A DNA stretch of 35,247 nt from Rhodothermales bacterium (GTDB taxonomy: Bacteria; Bacteroidota; Rhodothermia; Rhodothermales; JAHQVL01): contig JAWXAX010000230.1 in NCBI GenBank assembly GCA_034439735.1, positions 1 to 35,247 of the forward strand. Direction: 5' to 3'. The notes under the pieces are model-generated. The model was not told the DNA's origin. It saw nothing but the letters and a program-made list of their open reading frames with translations, and did not search any database. The stretch's first letter is position 1; every line of letters starts with the position of its first letter. A program made the position numbers and the translations under genes. Of the stretch, positions 6,960 to 16,679 are shown piece by piece.

Positions 6960-9900
6960 GTCTGTTCGGGCGCCAAAACCGCTTGCGACGGGGTGGGCCC
7001 GGGAAGCTGGCCGCGCTGGTGCTGCTCGTGGCGCTCGCGACGGCGCCCGGTGCGCATGCCCAGGTCCGCCCGGGCCGTGCCCGGATGGCGGAAAGGCTAT
7101 CCACGCCGGCCGCCGAACGCTTCGCACTCGCCGACACGCTCACACGGTTTCGCACACGAACCGTCCCGGGCGGGCGCCTTGACCTCGACTCCGGTGTGCT
7201 GCGCGCCGCCTACCGGATCCCGGCGGACGGGTCGCTCCTGGACGGTACCGCGGAAGCATCCGCCCGTCGCTACCTGGCCAGGGAAGCGGGGGCTTTTGGA
7301 CTCGATCCGTCGTTGCAGGACCTGGTGGTGATCGGTCGGGTGGTAGGCGAACGGAGCAGTCATCTCACCTTTCAGCAGGTGTATCGCGGCATCCCGGTCT
7401 ACAATCGCACGGTGCGCGTCAATCTCGATGCGCGTGGCGCACCCACCCAGGTGCTCAGCGGCTATGCGCCGGCGCTCGCGCCGCCGTCGGGCATCGCCCC
7501 CGCGCCGATCCTCTCGCCCGAGGATGTCGTCGCGCTGGCCCGAGGGTTCTTGCGCGGCGACATGGCCCGCCATACGCCGCCCGGCCCGGTCATCCTCCCG
7601 GATCCCTTCCGGCTCGCGTGGCGGCTCGTGGCCTGGGGCGCCGTCAGTCATGCGGAATGGGAGATTCTGGTGGACGACGCCACCGGCGAGCCCATCCAGA
7701 TCCGTGACCTCAGCACCCACGCTCATGCCTATCCCGCCGGCGATTCGCCATCGTTCCTATCAAGGCGGGCGCCCTCGAACCCTCTTCCCTCGATTGCCCG
7801 TGTGCCCGGCCAGGGATATGTGTTCGACCCGGATCCCCTCACGACCTCCGGCGCCGCGTATGCCCTGCCGTTCGTCGATGCAGATGATGAGGACGTACCC
7901 GAGATCAACAACCAGCGCGTACTGGTCGACCTACCCGACATCAGTCTGGGCGGCGATGGGCTCTACCGGCTGGATGGACCGCACGTCCGTATCGTCGGCG
8001 AAAGCCCCGCCGGCAACCTCGTCTACGATCCTCCCGCCGAAGCTCAACCGGATGGCTTCCGATACGGGCGCGCCGATGACGCCTTCGAGGCGGTGAACGT
8101 CTACTACCATGTCGATAAAAGCCAGCGCCACGTCAAGTCGCTCGACATTGGCCGCTCGATCCAGGATCGCGCGATATCGATCAACCCCCACGGCCTGGGC
8201 AATGAGGACAACTCACGCTTCTATCCTACCCTGAATTACATCGCGTTTGGGGCCGGCGGCGTCGACGATGCGGAGGATGCGTTTGTCATCTGGCATGAAT
8301 ACGGACATGCGCTTCTCCAGGAAAGCGCTCCCGGGCTGTTGGACGGTACCGAGGGGCGCGCCTTACATGAGGGCTGGGCGGATTATTGGGCCGCGTCGTA
8401 CGCCCGCTCGTTGGCCGAACAAGGGATTGCCCCGCGAAACGACTGGCAGCGGTTCTTCAAGTGGGACAGCGGAGACGGCGCGATCTGGGCCGGCAGGCAA
8501 CTTGCCTTCCAGGGCGTGTACCCGACCGCCACGGACTGTGACGACCGCCCGTTTGCCTGCGACATCTACTCGGACGGCATGTTGTGGGCCGTTGCGCAGA
8601 TGTCGGTATACGACGTCCTTGGGCGTACGATTACCGATCGACTGAACCTGGCCTCCCACGCCTATCTGATGCACCCGGTCACCTTTCGCGATGCGGACGA
8701 GGCGATCGTCCAGGCGGATATCGATCTGTACGGCGGCGAACATGTCAACCTGTTGTTCGAACTGTTCGATCAACGCGGGCTCATCGAACACCAGAACTTC
8801 AGTCCGCTGGTGATCCATACGCCCATCACCTGGGTTGAGCAACTGGGTGGAACCGTCATCTTCGAAGTCTCTGCCGTGGGGATATCCGCTGAGATCGACC
8901 AGGTGACGATCCAATATGGATTCGGCAGCACGCTTACCGAGCAACTCACCCTCGCTCCGGTGGGCGACGATCGCTACGTCGGCGCGGTCGACATGCCGGC
9001 CGAGTCCGGGACGGTCATTTACGCCGTGGAGGTGCGCGACAAAACGGGCCTCATGAGCCGGCTGCCGTCAATCGCGGAGGAAACGCGGTACGCCTTTACC
9101 CTCGGACCGGACACCGAGCCGCCCACGATCGCTCACGAGCCGATCGGTCTCGTCGCGCTGGCCGACTGGCCGCCGGCGGTTTCTGCGCAGTCGACCGATA
9201 ATCTGGGGGTCGATTCGCTTACGGTCGAGTTTCAGATCGTCGATCCCCTGGGCCGGGTGATAGCCGACTCTTCGTTTGGCCTGGTCGCCGGCGAGGATGA
9301 CTATTCGGCAGCGTTTCCGGTATCCGTCGCCTCGATGTCGCCGGCCAGCGTGGTCACTTACCGGCTCCTTGCCCACGATCAGGCGCTGGTCCCCAACACG
9401 AGCACGCTACCGGCCGATGGCCTCTTCTCCTTCTCGATAGTCTCTGAAGGCGGGGTGTTACGGTATTACGACTTTGAGGCGGCGGTGGAGGGGGTCGAAG
9501 CGGATGGATCCTGGCAGATGGATACACCTACGTACGGGACACATTTTGCGCATTCAGGCGACCAGCTCTGGGGCACCAACCCGCGGGGCCCTTATGGGGA
9601 AGCGGCCGGCCGGTCGTCCCTCCAACTGCCGTCCCTGAGGGTCAGTACGGCGGGCGATACCTATCTGGTGTTCTGGCATTATGTCGATACGGAACACGAC
9701 GGCACCGCCGGCCCCGGGCGGGCTACGCTGGCCACCCTCTGGGATGGCGGTAACGTCAAGGCATCGACGGATAACGGCGTATCGTGGGTCATACTCCAGC
9801 CCGTGGGCGGCTATGACGGCACGATTGCCACGGGTCGAAATAATCCAATGGGGGGAGAGCCCGGATTTGGCGGGTTCAGTTATGGCTGGCAGCGCGCGTT

Positions 9901-11143
9901 ATTCGCCCTCCCTATCGCGGAAGAGGTGTCGATCCGGTTCGACTTCGGCGTCGATGATGGTAATGAGCAGCAGGCTCGTGCATTCGCCGGCTGGTATATC
10001 GACGACATCACGGTTCTCGGGGAGCCTCCTACGGATACCGCCCCGCCACAGGCCGGCGTCCTGCCGGCGGCCGTCCAGTCGCCAGGCCCGGGTCAGCCCT
10101 TGCCCGATCTATACGTGGAGGCCACGGACGACGTGGGCGTTCGGTCGGTTGAGGTCCTTTACACGGCCTACACTGCGGCCGGAGCCAGTGAAGGAAGTGT
10201 GCGGCTGGTGATGAGCGAGCAGAACCCGCTGGTGTTTCAGGCACCCTTTGTAGTTGCCGAGGCCGCTTCGATGGTGGTGGGCGACAGCCTCGTGTATCGA
10301 GTGCGCGTGACGGATTTCGACGGAAAAACGGCACTCTATCCGGCGCTGGGTCAACGGGCGTTCAGGGTCGAATACCGCCTGCAGGAGGCCATTGACCTGG
10401 CCGTGGATGCGGTGGCCACCGGGGTATGGCGCCGAGAGGGGACGGACTGGGTGGTGGAGAGCAACGATGCGGCGCCAGTGCTCTCCAGCCTTGTGTTCGC
10501 CAGGCAAGACCTGCCGTCGAATGTCGATCAACTATCGCTGCTCTTCCTGTACCGCGTATCCTTTTTGATGGACGAGAGCCGGGGGATGAACGTGAAGGTT
10601 TCGGAGGATGGGGGCGCCACGTGGGACCTGCTCGAACCGGTGGGCGGGTATGGTGAGTCGTTAACCGAAGGGCCCCTCGCCGGCGAGCCAGTGTTTCGGG
10701 GTGGGGCGGAAGGTCTGCAGCAAGCGACATTCGATTTGATGGATCGTCGTGGCCGGCAACTGATCGTGCGGCTTGATGCCGCCGCGGGGGTGTTCGACGA
10801 GACGGAAGTCTGGCAGCTGAGCGCGGCTACCCTGCGTTATGCTACGCTGGATCCTGTTAATGGGGGATTTGAGATTCCACGCGAACTGGCATTACACGCC
10901 AACTACCCGGATCCATTTGCCGCCTCGACCACGATCGGCTATACGATCCCCGACGACGTCCGTGTTGGGCTTGCCGTGTATGACATGCTCGGGCGCCTGC
11001 GCGCACGCCTGGTCGACGCCAACCAGTCCGCGGGTACCTATACACATTTGTTTGATGCTGGCGAACTCGCCAGCGGCGTGTATCTTCTCCGCCTCGATAC
11101 GCCGATGGGTAGCCGGGTGGAGCGGATGGTCGTGGCCCGGTGA
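6902..11143 (+). CDS. Secreted M36/M4-like metalloprotease with T9SS sorting domain
   Basis: A 1413-residue exported zinc protease. In order: signal peptide (hydrophobic residues about 36-50, cleavage near AHA-Q53/54); FTP-like propeptide (about 85-195, with [19 protein letters not shown]); PepSY-like region (about 205-265); gluzincin catalytic domain with zinc motif HEYGH (465-469) and third ligand E490 in HEGWADYW, as in fungalysin-type M36 enzymes; beta-rich domains; an immune-inhibitor-A-like segment ending [11 protein letters not shown] near 1035; a second related segment; and a C-terminal sorting domain ([21 protein letters not shown]) that directs export by type IX secretion. ATG 6902 overlaps metK by 58 bp; TTG 6956 or TTG 6983 would give a shorter, more typical signal peptide. 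Substrate is unknown. Confidence 0.88.
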   Translation: MGSVGSRRYPEARSRAVGLSLFGRQNRLRRGGPGKLAALVLLVALATAPGAHAQVRPGRARMAERLSTPAAERFALADTLTRFRTRTVPGGRLDLDSGVLRAAYRIPADGSLLDGTAEASARRYLAREAGAFGLDPSLQDLVVIGRVVGERSSHLTFQQVYRGIPVYNRTVRVNLDARGAPTQVLSGYAPALAPPSGIAPAPILSPEDVVALARGFLRGDMARHTPPGPVILPDPFRLAWRLVAWGAVSHAEWEILVDDATGEPIQIRDLSTHAHAYPAGDSPSFLSRRAPSNPLPSIARVPGQGYVFDPDPLTTSGAAYALPFVDADDEDVPEINNQRVLVDLPDISLGGDGLYRLDGPHVRIVGESPAGNLVYDPPAEAQPDGFRYGRADDAFEAVNVYYHVDKSQRHVKSLDIGRSIQDRAISINPHGLGNEDNSRFYPTLNYIAFGAGGVDDAEDAFVIWHEYGHALLQESAPGLLDGTEGRALHEGWADYWAASYARSLAEQGIAPRNDWQRFFKWDSGDGAIWAGRQLAFQGVYPTATDCDDRPFACDIYSDGMLWAVAQMSVYDVLGRTITDRLNLASHAYLMHPVTFRDADEAIVQADIDLYGGEHVNLLFELFDQRGLIEHQNFSPLVIHTPITWVEQLGGTVIFEVSAVGISAEIDQVTIQYGFGSTLTEQLTLAPVGDDRYVGAVDMPAESGTVIYAVEVRDKTGLMSRLPSIAEETRYAFTLGPDTEPPTIAHEPIGLVALADWPPAVSAQSTDNLGVDSLTVEFQIVDPLGRVIADSSFGLVAGEDDYSAAFPVSVASMSPASVVTYRLLAHDQALVPNTSTLPADGLFSFSIVSEGGVLRYYDFEAAVEGVEADGSWQMDTPTYGTHFAHSGDQLWGTNPRGPYGEAAGRSSLQLPSLRVSTAGDTYLVFWHYVDTEHDGTAGPGRATLATLWDGGNVKASTDNGVSWVILQPVGGYDGTIATGRNNPMGGEPGFGGFSYGWQRALFALPIAEEVSIRFDFGVDDGNEQQARAFAGWYIDDITVLGEPPTDTAPPQAGVLPAAVQSPGPGQPLPDLYVEATDDVGVRSVEVLYTAYTAAGASEGSVRLVMSEQNPLVFQAPFVVAEAASMVVGDSLVYRVRVTDFDGKTALYPALGQRAFRVEYRLQEAIDLAVDAVATGVWRREGTDWVVESNDAAPVLSSLVFARQDLPSNVDQLSLLFLYRVSFLMDESRGMNVKVSEDGGATWDLLEPVGGYGESLTEGPLAGEPVFRGGAEGLQQATFDLMDRRGRQLIVRLDAAAGVFDETEVWQLSAATLRYATLDPVNGGFEIPRELALHANYPDPFAASTTIGYTIPDDVRVGLAVYDMLGRLRARLVDANQSAGTYTHLFDAGELASGVYLLRLDTPMGSRVERMVVAR

Positions 11144-11252
11144 GGATGGGTCTGCGATCGGAGGCGCTTTAATTTATTTTTCGAGGCCGCGCAACCTCAC
11201 TTGCACGGCTACTGTTTACACCGCGATTTAGGAGCGTCCTCGTGGCAATTAC

Positions 11253-11264
11253 GCGGCCGGCCGC
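11253..11264. repeat. Perfect 12-bp palindrome in ahcY leader
   Basis: GCGGCCGGCCGC reads the same on both strands and ends 35 bp before the ahcY start. It could be an operator or a small RNA hairpin, but a GC-rich palindrome of this size may also be chance. Confidence 0.3.
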
Positions 11265-11299
11265 TCATTGGCATAAAAACTACCCTCGAAAGGAAGATC

Positions 11300-12577
11300 A
11301 TGGACTACAAACAAGGAGCCTATAAAGTACGCGACCTGAGCCTCGCCGATGCCGGCCGCATGCGCATCGAGTGGGCCGAGAGCCGCATGCCCGTGCTGAT
11401 GCGGCTGCGTGATAAGTATGCCGCCGCCAAGCCCTTCAAAGGATACAAGATCACGGGCTGCCTGCACGTGACGAAGGAAACGGCGGTGCTGATCGAAACG
11501 CTCGCCGCCTGTGGCGCGGAAGTGGCGTGGAGCGGCTGCAATCCACTCAGTACCAACGACGAAGTTGCGGCGGCCCTCGCGAAATCCGGCATTGAGATTT
11601 ATGCCTGGCATGGCATGAACACGGAAGAATTCTACTGGTGCATCGATCGGACGATCGACAAAACCCCGCACCTCACGCTGGACGACGGCGCCGACCTTAT
11701 CTTCACCGTCCACAACCGGTTCCCGGAGAAAGCCGACACCATCATCGGCGGCAGTGAGGAGACCACGACCGGCGTCCACCGCCTCCGTGCGATGGCGGCT
11801 GACGGCAAGATGTTGTATCCCGTGTATGCCGTGAACGACGCCGAGACGAAGTGGGACTTTGACAACGTCTACGGGACGGGTCAGAGCACCCTCGACGGGG
11901 TGTTGCGGGCAACGAGTGTGTTGATCGCCGGCAAGAATGTCGTCGTCGCCGGCTACGGCCACTGCGGCCGCGGCGTGGCGATGCGCGCGAAAGGCCTGGG
12001 CGCCAACGTGATTGTCACCGAGGTGAAGCCCACGGCGGCGCTGAAGGCGATCCTGGAGGGCAACAGTGTGATGACGATGGAGGACGCGGCGAAGGTAGGG
12101 GACATCTTCATCACGGCGACGGGCATGAGCGACGTGGTGCGAGGTCGGCATTTCGCGAAGATGAAAGACGGCGCCATCGTGTGTAACACGGGGCATTACG
12201 ATTTCGAACTCAATCTGAAGGAGCTGGCCGAGTTGTCGAAAGATACCCGCGTCATTCGCGCCAACAACCGGGAGTACACGCTGGAAAATGGCCGGCGCGT
12301 CTACGTGCTCGCCGACGGCCGTCTGGTGAACCTCGCGGCGGCGGAAGGGCATCCGTCGGAGGTGATGGACATGAGCTTCGCCAATCAGTTCATGGCGCAC
12401 CTGACGCTCGTTCAGGCCCATGAGCGGGGCGATGCGTTGCAGCCGATCGTGTACGACCTGCCGCAGGAATTGGACCAGGAGATCGCCAGCGTCAAGCTGG
12501 AGACGATGGGTCTTTCGATCGATTCACTGACCGAGGAGCAGGTAGCCTACGCGACAGACTACGCCGCCGGCACCTGA
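11300..12577 (+). CDS. ahcY: Adenosylhomocysteinase, short form
   Basis: Splits S-adenosylhomocysteine to adenosine and homocysteine, relieving inhibition of methyltransferases. NAD binds at GYGHCGRG (218-225); substrate-site segments LHVTKETAVLIETL, GSEETTTGVHRL and NTGHYDFELN are present. The chosen ATG 11300 has a good ribosome site, AAAGGAAG; the frame stays open upstream to 11201 but without family similarity. At 425 residues it ends at about YATDYAAGT and lacks the C-terminal Lys...Tyr tail that in most bacterial and eukaryotic enzymes reaches into the neighbouring subunit's NAD site; this and the GYGHCGRG variant resemble archaeal and thermophile enzymes. It is followed by a strong terminator and belongs with metK in the SAM cycle. 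Confidence 0.96.
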   Translation: MDYKQGAYKVRDLSLADAGRMRIEWAESRMPVLMRLRDKYAAAKPFKGYKITGCLHVTKETAVLIETLAACGAEVAWSGCNPLSTNDEVAAALAKSGIEIYAWHGMNTEEFYWCIDRTIDKTPHLTLDDGADLIFTVHNRFPEKADTIIGGSEETTTGVHRLRAMAADGKMLYPVYAVNDAETKWDFDNVYGTGQSTLDGVLRATSVLIAGKNVVVAGYGHCGRGVAMRAKGLGANVIVTEVKPTAALKAILEGNSVMTMEDAAKVGDIFITATGMSDVVRGRHFAKMKDGAIVCNTGHYDFELNLKELAELSKDTRVIRANNREYTLENGRRVYVLADGRLVNLAAAEGHPSEVMDMSFANQFMAHLTLVQAHERGDALQPIVYDLPQELDQEIASVKLETMGLSIDSLTEEQVAYATDYAAGT

Positions 12578-12601
12578 TCGATCTTTGGGATCAAGCTCGA
12601 T

Positions 12602-12640
12602 AAAAAAGCCGCGGCGGGCAATCCGTCGCGGCTTTTGTGT
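12602..12640. terminator. Bidirectional intrinsic terminator between ahcY and fdxA
   Basis: AAAAGCCGCG (12604-12613) pairs perfectly with CGCGGCTTTT (12627-12636), 13-nt loop. The A and T runs on the two sides give a U-tract on either strand, so it can end both ahcY (+) and the ferredoxin gene (-), which converge here with about 77 bp between stops. Confidence 0.85.
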
Positions 12641-12654
12641 AGCTGGTGGTTGCG

Positions 12655-13014
12655 TTAATCTGGCTGTTCCCCGGATTCCCAGGTCAGGATATCCTGCTCT
12701 GATTTCTCTTTTGTTGCCCACGTGCTGGCATCGGGCATGGGGTCGCTCTTGGAGGTGACATTGTGGCCCTGGCTCTGCCACTGGTTGGCCAGATAGCTAT
12801 TCCATTCGGAGTAGTGCTTGAGGTGCTCCGGTAGCTCGTCATCGGCATAGATGGCCTCGACCGGGCAGACCGGGACGCAGGCATTGCAGTCGATGCATTC
12901 GTCGGGGTGGATCACCAGGAAATTGGGCCCTTCATAAAAACAATCGACCGGGCAGACCTCGACGCAGTCGGTGTGTTTGCAGTTGATACAGGCCTCGGTT
13001 ACAACGTAAGGCAT
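12655..13014 (-). CDS. fdxA: Seven-iron ferredoxin (3Fe-4S / 4Fe-4S), FdxA type
   Basis: A 119-residue ferredoxin whose first 60 residues follow Azotobacter ferredoxin I closely. Cysteines are at 9, 12, 17, 21, 25, 40, 43, 46 and 50 ([18 protein letters not shown] and [13 protein letters not shown]), the FdxA pattern for one [3Fe-4S] and one [4Fe-4S] cluster. The C-terminal half (about residue 60 onward, [20 protein letters not shown]) is the extension usual for this family. It carries electrons in the cytoplasm; the partner is unknown. A strong ribosome site, GGGAGG, lies 8 nt before ATG 13014. It is 135 bp downstream of ruvB on the same strand, probably separate in function. Confidence 0.93.
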   Translation of the reverse strand: MPYVVTEACINCKHTDCVEVCPVDCFYEGPNFLVIHPDECIDCNACVPVCPVEAIYADDELPEHLKHYSEWNSYLANQWQSQGHNVTSKSDPMPDASTWATKEKSEQDILTWESGEQPD

Positions 13015-13149
13015 AAGAGCATCCTCCCTGGTAGGACGGTTTGGGTAAGTGCGGAACGATTAACAGGTGCCTTCAACGGGCGGTCGGAAAATACATCCGG
13101 CACGGAGGGAAACCAAGTCGAGCCCCGGTTTTGTCATCCGGTGGAGGCG

Positions 13150-14163
13150 TCACTCGAACAGTTCGCCTGTGCGGAGCGGTGGAATGCGGTTGAAGTGGGC
13201 GTAGGCACGAGGCGTGGCGACACGTCCGCGGGGGGTGCGTTCGATAAAGCCTTCCAGAATCAGATAGGGTTCGTACACCTCCTCGATGGTGCCCGGCTCT
13301 TCGCCGGCGGAAACGGCGAGGTTGGAAAGACCGGTCGGCCCGCCGGAAAATTTTTCTATCAGGGTGAGCAAAATGCGCTTATCCATTTCGTCCAACCCCT
13401 CGGTGTCGACGTCCAGAGCGTTCAACGCGTGGTCTGCCAGGGCGCGCGTGATGCGGCCGTCTCCCTGGACCTGCGCGAAGTCCCGCGTGCGTCGGAGGAG
13501 ACGGTTGGCGATGCGCGGGGTGCCGCGACTGCGGCGCGCGATCTCGTAGGCGCCGGACGCATCGATCTCAAGATTCAGGATCTGGGCGGAGCGGACGACA
13601 ATCCGCTGGAGCAGTTCGGCGTCGTAGTAGTCGTAGCGGAAGTCGATGCCGAATCGCGCGCGGAGGGGCGCCGTCAGCAGGCCTTTTCGGGTAGTGGCGC
13701 CGACGAGTGTAAAGGAGGGCAGGGCGATCTGGACGCTCCGCGCGTTGGGGCCGGCGTCGATCACGATGTCGATCTTGTAGTCTTCCATCGCCGAATACAG
13801 GTACTCCTCGACGATCGGGCTGAGGCGGTGGATCTCGTCGATGAAGAGGACGTCGCCCTCTTCCAGGTTGGTGAGGATGCCGGCGATGCTAGCTGGCTTG
13901 TCGAGTACGGGGCCGCTGGTCGACTTGAGGCCGGCGCCCATTTCGGAGGCGATGATATGAGCGAGTGTCGTTTTTCCAAGTCCGGGCGGGCCCGAGAGTA
14001 GAACGTGGTCAAGCGTTTCGCTGCGTTGCAGGGCCGCCGTCATGAAGATCTGCAGGTTGTCCTTGATCTTCTGCTGCCCGATGAAGTCGCCCAACCGATT
14101 GGGCCGGAGCGCGCGCTCGAAATCCTCTTCGCGAGGGTCGGTGGCGGTACGGTGGGAGATCAT
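13150..14163 (-). CDS. ruvB: Holliday junction branch migration ATPase RuvB
   Basis: Hexameric AAA+ motor that drives Holliday junction migration with RuvA. The 337-residue protein contains the RuvB N-terminus [19 protein letters not shown], Walker [10 protein letters not shown] (58-66), Walker [10 protein letters not shown] (D109, E110), the sensor region GATTRKGLL, the arginine-finger region [11 protein letters not shown], and the winged-helix C-terminal domain ending [14 protein letters not shown]. Length and start (ATG 14163) are standard. It is divergent from the DUF3109-rpoN unit with 196 bp between. ruvA and ruvC are not in this window. Confidence 0.97.
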   Translation of the reverse strand: MISHRTATDPREEDFERALRPNRLGDFIGQQKIKDNLQIFMTAALQRSETLDHVLLSGPPGLGKTTLAHIIASEMGAGLKSTSGPVLDKPASIAGILTNLEEGDVLFIDEIHRLSPIVEEYLYSAMEDYKIDIVIDAGPNARSVQIALPSFTLVGATTRKGLLTAPLRARFGIDFRYDYYDAELLQRIVVRSAQILNLEIDASGAYEIARRSRGTPRIANRLLRRTRDFAQVQGDGRITRALADHALNALDVDTEGLDEMDKRILLTLIEKFSGGPTGLSNLAVSAGEEPGTIEEVYEPYLILEGFIERTPRGRVATPRAYAHFNRIPPLRTGELFE

Positions 14164-14322
14164 ACGTGTTGTCTAAAAGAGCGCCGTTTAGGAAGGCCAG
14201 AGCGCGACCACTAACGCCCGCGTTTGTCCCAAGATAGGGATTTCCTTTTATTGATTCCGGTGACTGCGACCCGCTGTCCGATGACGCCCTGAAAAGATAT
14301 TTTCATGAAACCGTGTCGGCCA

Positions 14323-14351
14323 TTGACAAGCGATCCTTATAACCTTATCTT
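14323..14351 (+). promoter_or_regulatory. Candidate promoter for DUF3109-rpoN; possibly leaderless
   Basis: TTGACA (14323-14328), a 17-bp spacer, then TATCTT (14346-14351). The usual start point, about 7 nt after the -10 box, falls at or next to ATG 14360, so the transcript would have almost no 5' leader. TATCTTTTG also resembles the Bacteroidota -7 box TAnnTTTG with one extra T. Confidence 0.5.
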
Positions 14352-14359
14352 TTGGCATT

Positions 14360-14956
14360 ATGTTTGCTGTAGGTAGCGTATTAGTGTCGGACAACGTGCT
14401 CGATGCCCCGTTCACCTGCAACCTCGGAGCGTGCCTGGGCGGGTGCTGTGTTGTCGGAACATCCGGCGCCCCACTAGAGCCGGACGAGCGAGCGGAGTTG
14501 GAGCGGGCACTGCCCCGGGTTCGCAAGTATTTGCGGCCCGAAGCCCTCGAGATCATCGACGAGCATGGCCCCTGGGAAGAGCTAGAAGCAGGTCGGTACG
14601 CCACACAGTGTGTGGATAGTGCCGAGTGTGTATTCGTCATCTTCGAGGGCCCGATCGCGAAGTGCAGCCTTCAAAAGGCGTACCATGCCGGCCGCATCGA
14701 CTTCGAAAAGCCCGTGTCGTGCCACCTCTACCCGATCCGCATTCAGCGGTATGGCGACTACGAGGCCCTGAATTACGAGCAAATCAGCCTTTGCACCCCG
14801 GCTGTCCATCATGGGCAGCGGCTTGGCATGCAGCTAATAGACTTCCTACGCGAACCGCTTGTGCGCAAGTATGGCGAAGAATGGTATAAGCAGTTCCGTG
14901 AGGCATGCATCGAGCGTCGAAAGACGCTGGGCTTGCATCGGGACTCGAACAGTTGA
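14360..14956 (+). CDS. DUF3109 family cysteine-rich protein
   Basis: The 198-residue protein belongs to DUF3109, a family common in Bacteroidota and related to YkgJ-like metal-binding proteins. It has a conserved cysteine cluster CNLGACLGGCC (C20, C25, C29, C30) and later cysteines at C84, C90, C102, C121 and C145 (for instance KPVSCHLYPIRI), which suggests a bound metal ion or Fe-S cluster; the function is not established. It has no signal peptide or membrane segment, so it is likely cytoplasmic. The start ATG 14360 lies immediately after a promoter-like sequence. It ends 15 bp before rpoN and is probably in the same operon. Confidence 0.85.
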   Translation: MFAVGSVLVSDNVLDAPFTCNLGACLGGCCVVGTSGAPLEPDERAELERALPRVRKYLRPEALEIIDEHGPWEELEAGRYATQCVDSAECVFVIFEGPIAKCSLQKAYHAGRIDFEKPVSCHLYPIRIQRYGDYEALNYEQISLCTPAVHHGQRLGMQLIDFLREPLVRKYGEEWYKQFREACIERRKTLGLHRDSNS

Positions 14957-14971
14957 CCTTGGGAGACCACG

Positions 14972-16474
14972 ATGCTAAACCTTCATCAAAGACAATCGCT
15001 TCAGCAGAAGCTTTCGCCGCAGCAGATTCAGTACATCAAGTTGCTGCAACTGCCGACGCTGGCGCTTGAACAGCGGATCAAGGCCGAACTCGAGTCCAAT
15101 CCGTTGCTTGAGGAAGGCGACGACGAAGAAATCAAGGAAGAAACGGAGCCGCAGCAGGAAGGCGCCGACGATTCCATCGAGCAGATCGAACTCCAGAAAG
15201 AAGATCAGATCAACAAGGAGGACGACTACGACTGGGACGAATTCCTGAACAGTGCGGAGGATCTCTATGGCTACAAGGCGCAGGTCGATCACAGCGAAGA
15301 GGAAGACGATCGCGAATTCCCGCTGCCGGCGCGGGTTTCCATGGCCGAACACCTTCTTGATCAGTTGCCCTTCCTGAATCTTAATGAAACCGAGTTGCTC
15401 ATCGCGGAACAGATCATCGGTTCGATCGATGAGGACGGCTACTTGAGACGGCCGCTGGAATCGATCATCGACGACATCATGTTCAACCAGGGCCTCATGC
15501 TTTCGGATGAGGATGTCGAACAGGTGCTCCAGCGCGTCCAGCGGCTTGACCCCGTCGGCATCGCCGCCCGCGACCTGCGCGAGTGCCTCCTCGTTCAGCT
15601 CGACAACCTTCCCGATGACCTTCGCGGCCGCGAAGTGGCCGTCGCGATGCTCGAAAAAGCGTATAAGGCGTTCACCATGAAGCATTTCGATGCGATCATG
15701 AAACGCCTTGACGCCTCGTCGGAAGAACTGAAAGAGGCGTTCGATCTCATCCAGCGCCTCAACCCCAAGCCCGGAGAAGGGGAGTTCACGGCGGCGCAGA
15801 ACTACATCACGCCGGATTTCTCCGTCGTGTTCGTCGAGGGCGAATTTTACATCAATCTGAACGGCGGCAATACGCCGGAATTACGCATCTCTCGCCAGTA
15901 TCGGCAGATGCTCCATCAGATCTCCGCCGAGAAAAAGAACCCCGAACGCAAAAACGGGAGTTCGTTCGACTCGGAAACCAAGCAGTTCCTGCGCGGCAAA
16001 CTCGAGTCCGCCCGCTGGTTCATCAACTCGATCAACCAGCGCCGGCAGACAATGATGAAGGTCATGCGCGCCATCGTCGAAATCCAGGAGGACTTCTTCA
16101 AGTTCGGCGAGGGCTTCCTGCGGCCGATGATCCTCAAAGACGTTGCCGAACGCATCAGCATGGACATCTCCACAGTCAGCCGCGTCGTCAACGGGAAATA
16201 TGTCCAGACCGAATTCGGCGTCTACGAACTGAAATATTTCTTCTCCGAAGGCCTCTCCACCGACAGTGGCGAGGAGATCTCCAACAAGGAAGTAAAAGCG
16301 ATTATCGAAACGATCATCGGCGGCGAAGAAAAGCGAAAGCCGCTGTCGGACCAGAAGATCGCCCAGATGCTGGAAGATAAAGGCTTTCAGATTGCCCGAC
16401 GCACCGTCACCAAATACCGCGAGCAGCTCGGCATTCCCGTGGCGCGTCTCCGGAAGGAAATTGTACTCTCCTGA
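14972..16474 (+). CDS. rpoN: RNA polymerase sigma-54 factor
   Basis: Alternative sigma factor that recognises -24/-12 promoters and needs an AAA+ activator to open them. The 500-residue protein has Region I (LHQRQSLQQKLSPQQIQYIKLLQLP, 4-28), a long acidic Region II (about 48-120, rich in Glu and Asp), the core-binding region, a helix-turn-helix near 385-425 (LKDVAERISMDISTVSRVVNGKY) and the RpoN box ARRTVTKYRE (about 475-484) that binds the -24 element. A ribosome site GGGAG precedes ATG 14972. It is the second gene after DUF3109. The usual neighbours hpf and ptsN are absent; instead a small gene with its own sigma-54 promoter follows. No activator gene lies in the window. Confidence 0.97.
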   Translation: MLNLHQRQSLQQKLSPQQIQYIKLLQLPTLALEQRIKAELESNPLLEEGDDEEIKEETEPQQEGADDSIEQIELQKEDQINKEDDYDWDEFLNSAEDLYGYKAQVDHSEEEDDREFPLPARVSMAEHLLDQLPFLNLNETELLIAEQIIGSIDEDGYLRRPLESIIDDIMFNQGLMLSDEDVEQVLQRVQRLDPVGIAARDLRECLLVQLDNLPDDLRGREVAVAMLEKAYKAFTMKHFDAIMKRLDASSEELKEAFDLIQRLNPKPGEGEFTAAQNYITPDFSVVFVEGEFYINLNGGNTPELRISRQYRQMLHQISAEKKNPERKNGSSFDSETKQFLRGKLESARWFINSINQRRQTMMKVMRAIVEIQEDFFKFGEGFLRPMILKDVAERISMDISTVSRVVNGKYVQTEFGVYELKYFFSEGLSTDSGEEISNKEVKAIIETIIGGEEKRKPLSDQKIAQMLEDKGFQIARRTVTKYREQLGIPVARLRKEIVLS

Positions 16475-16561
16475 ATACACGGCTGGCAACTTCTGTTCAC
16501 TACCCTCGTGCTCCCGTCTTTCCGCGGCCGGCTTGCTTCCGCCCTGGCTCATCTCGCTCCC

Positions 16562-16581
16562 GACCGATTGGGTCTTTTTTT
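16562..16581 (+). terminator. Weak terminator candidate after rpoN
   Basis: GACC (16562-16565) and GGTC (16571-16574) can form a short hairpin followed by seven T. The 4-bp stem is weak, but the position between rpoN and a separate promoter is sensible. Confidence 0.3.
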
Positions 16582-16606
16582 CGATCCAGGTGCGATAGTA
16601 TCGACC

Positions 16607-16622
16607 TGGCCCGTTCTTTGCT
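16607..16622 (+). promoter_or_regulatory. Sigma-54 (-24/-12) promoter
   Basis: TGGCCCGTTCTTTGCT matches the RpoN consensus TGGCACG-N4-TTGCW with one change; the invariant GG (16608-16609) and GC (16620-16621) have exactly 10 bp between them. The predicted start is near 16633, giving a leader of about 47 nt before ATG 16680. It lies just downstream of rpoN itself. Confidence 0.78.
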
Positions 16623-16679
16623 TAAGTATTGTGTAATTATTCGACCGACAGTCCCCCGAAGACCTAGTGAGGCTCACGT

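Noticed and set aside
11249-12421. 390-codon frame antisense to ahcY
   Set aside because: His/Arg-rich shadow translation; ahcY is certain and highly conserved.
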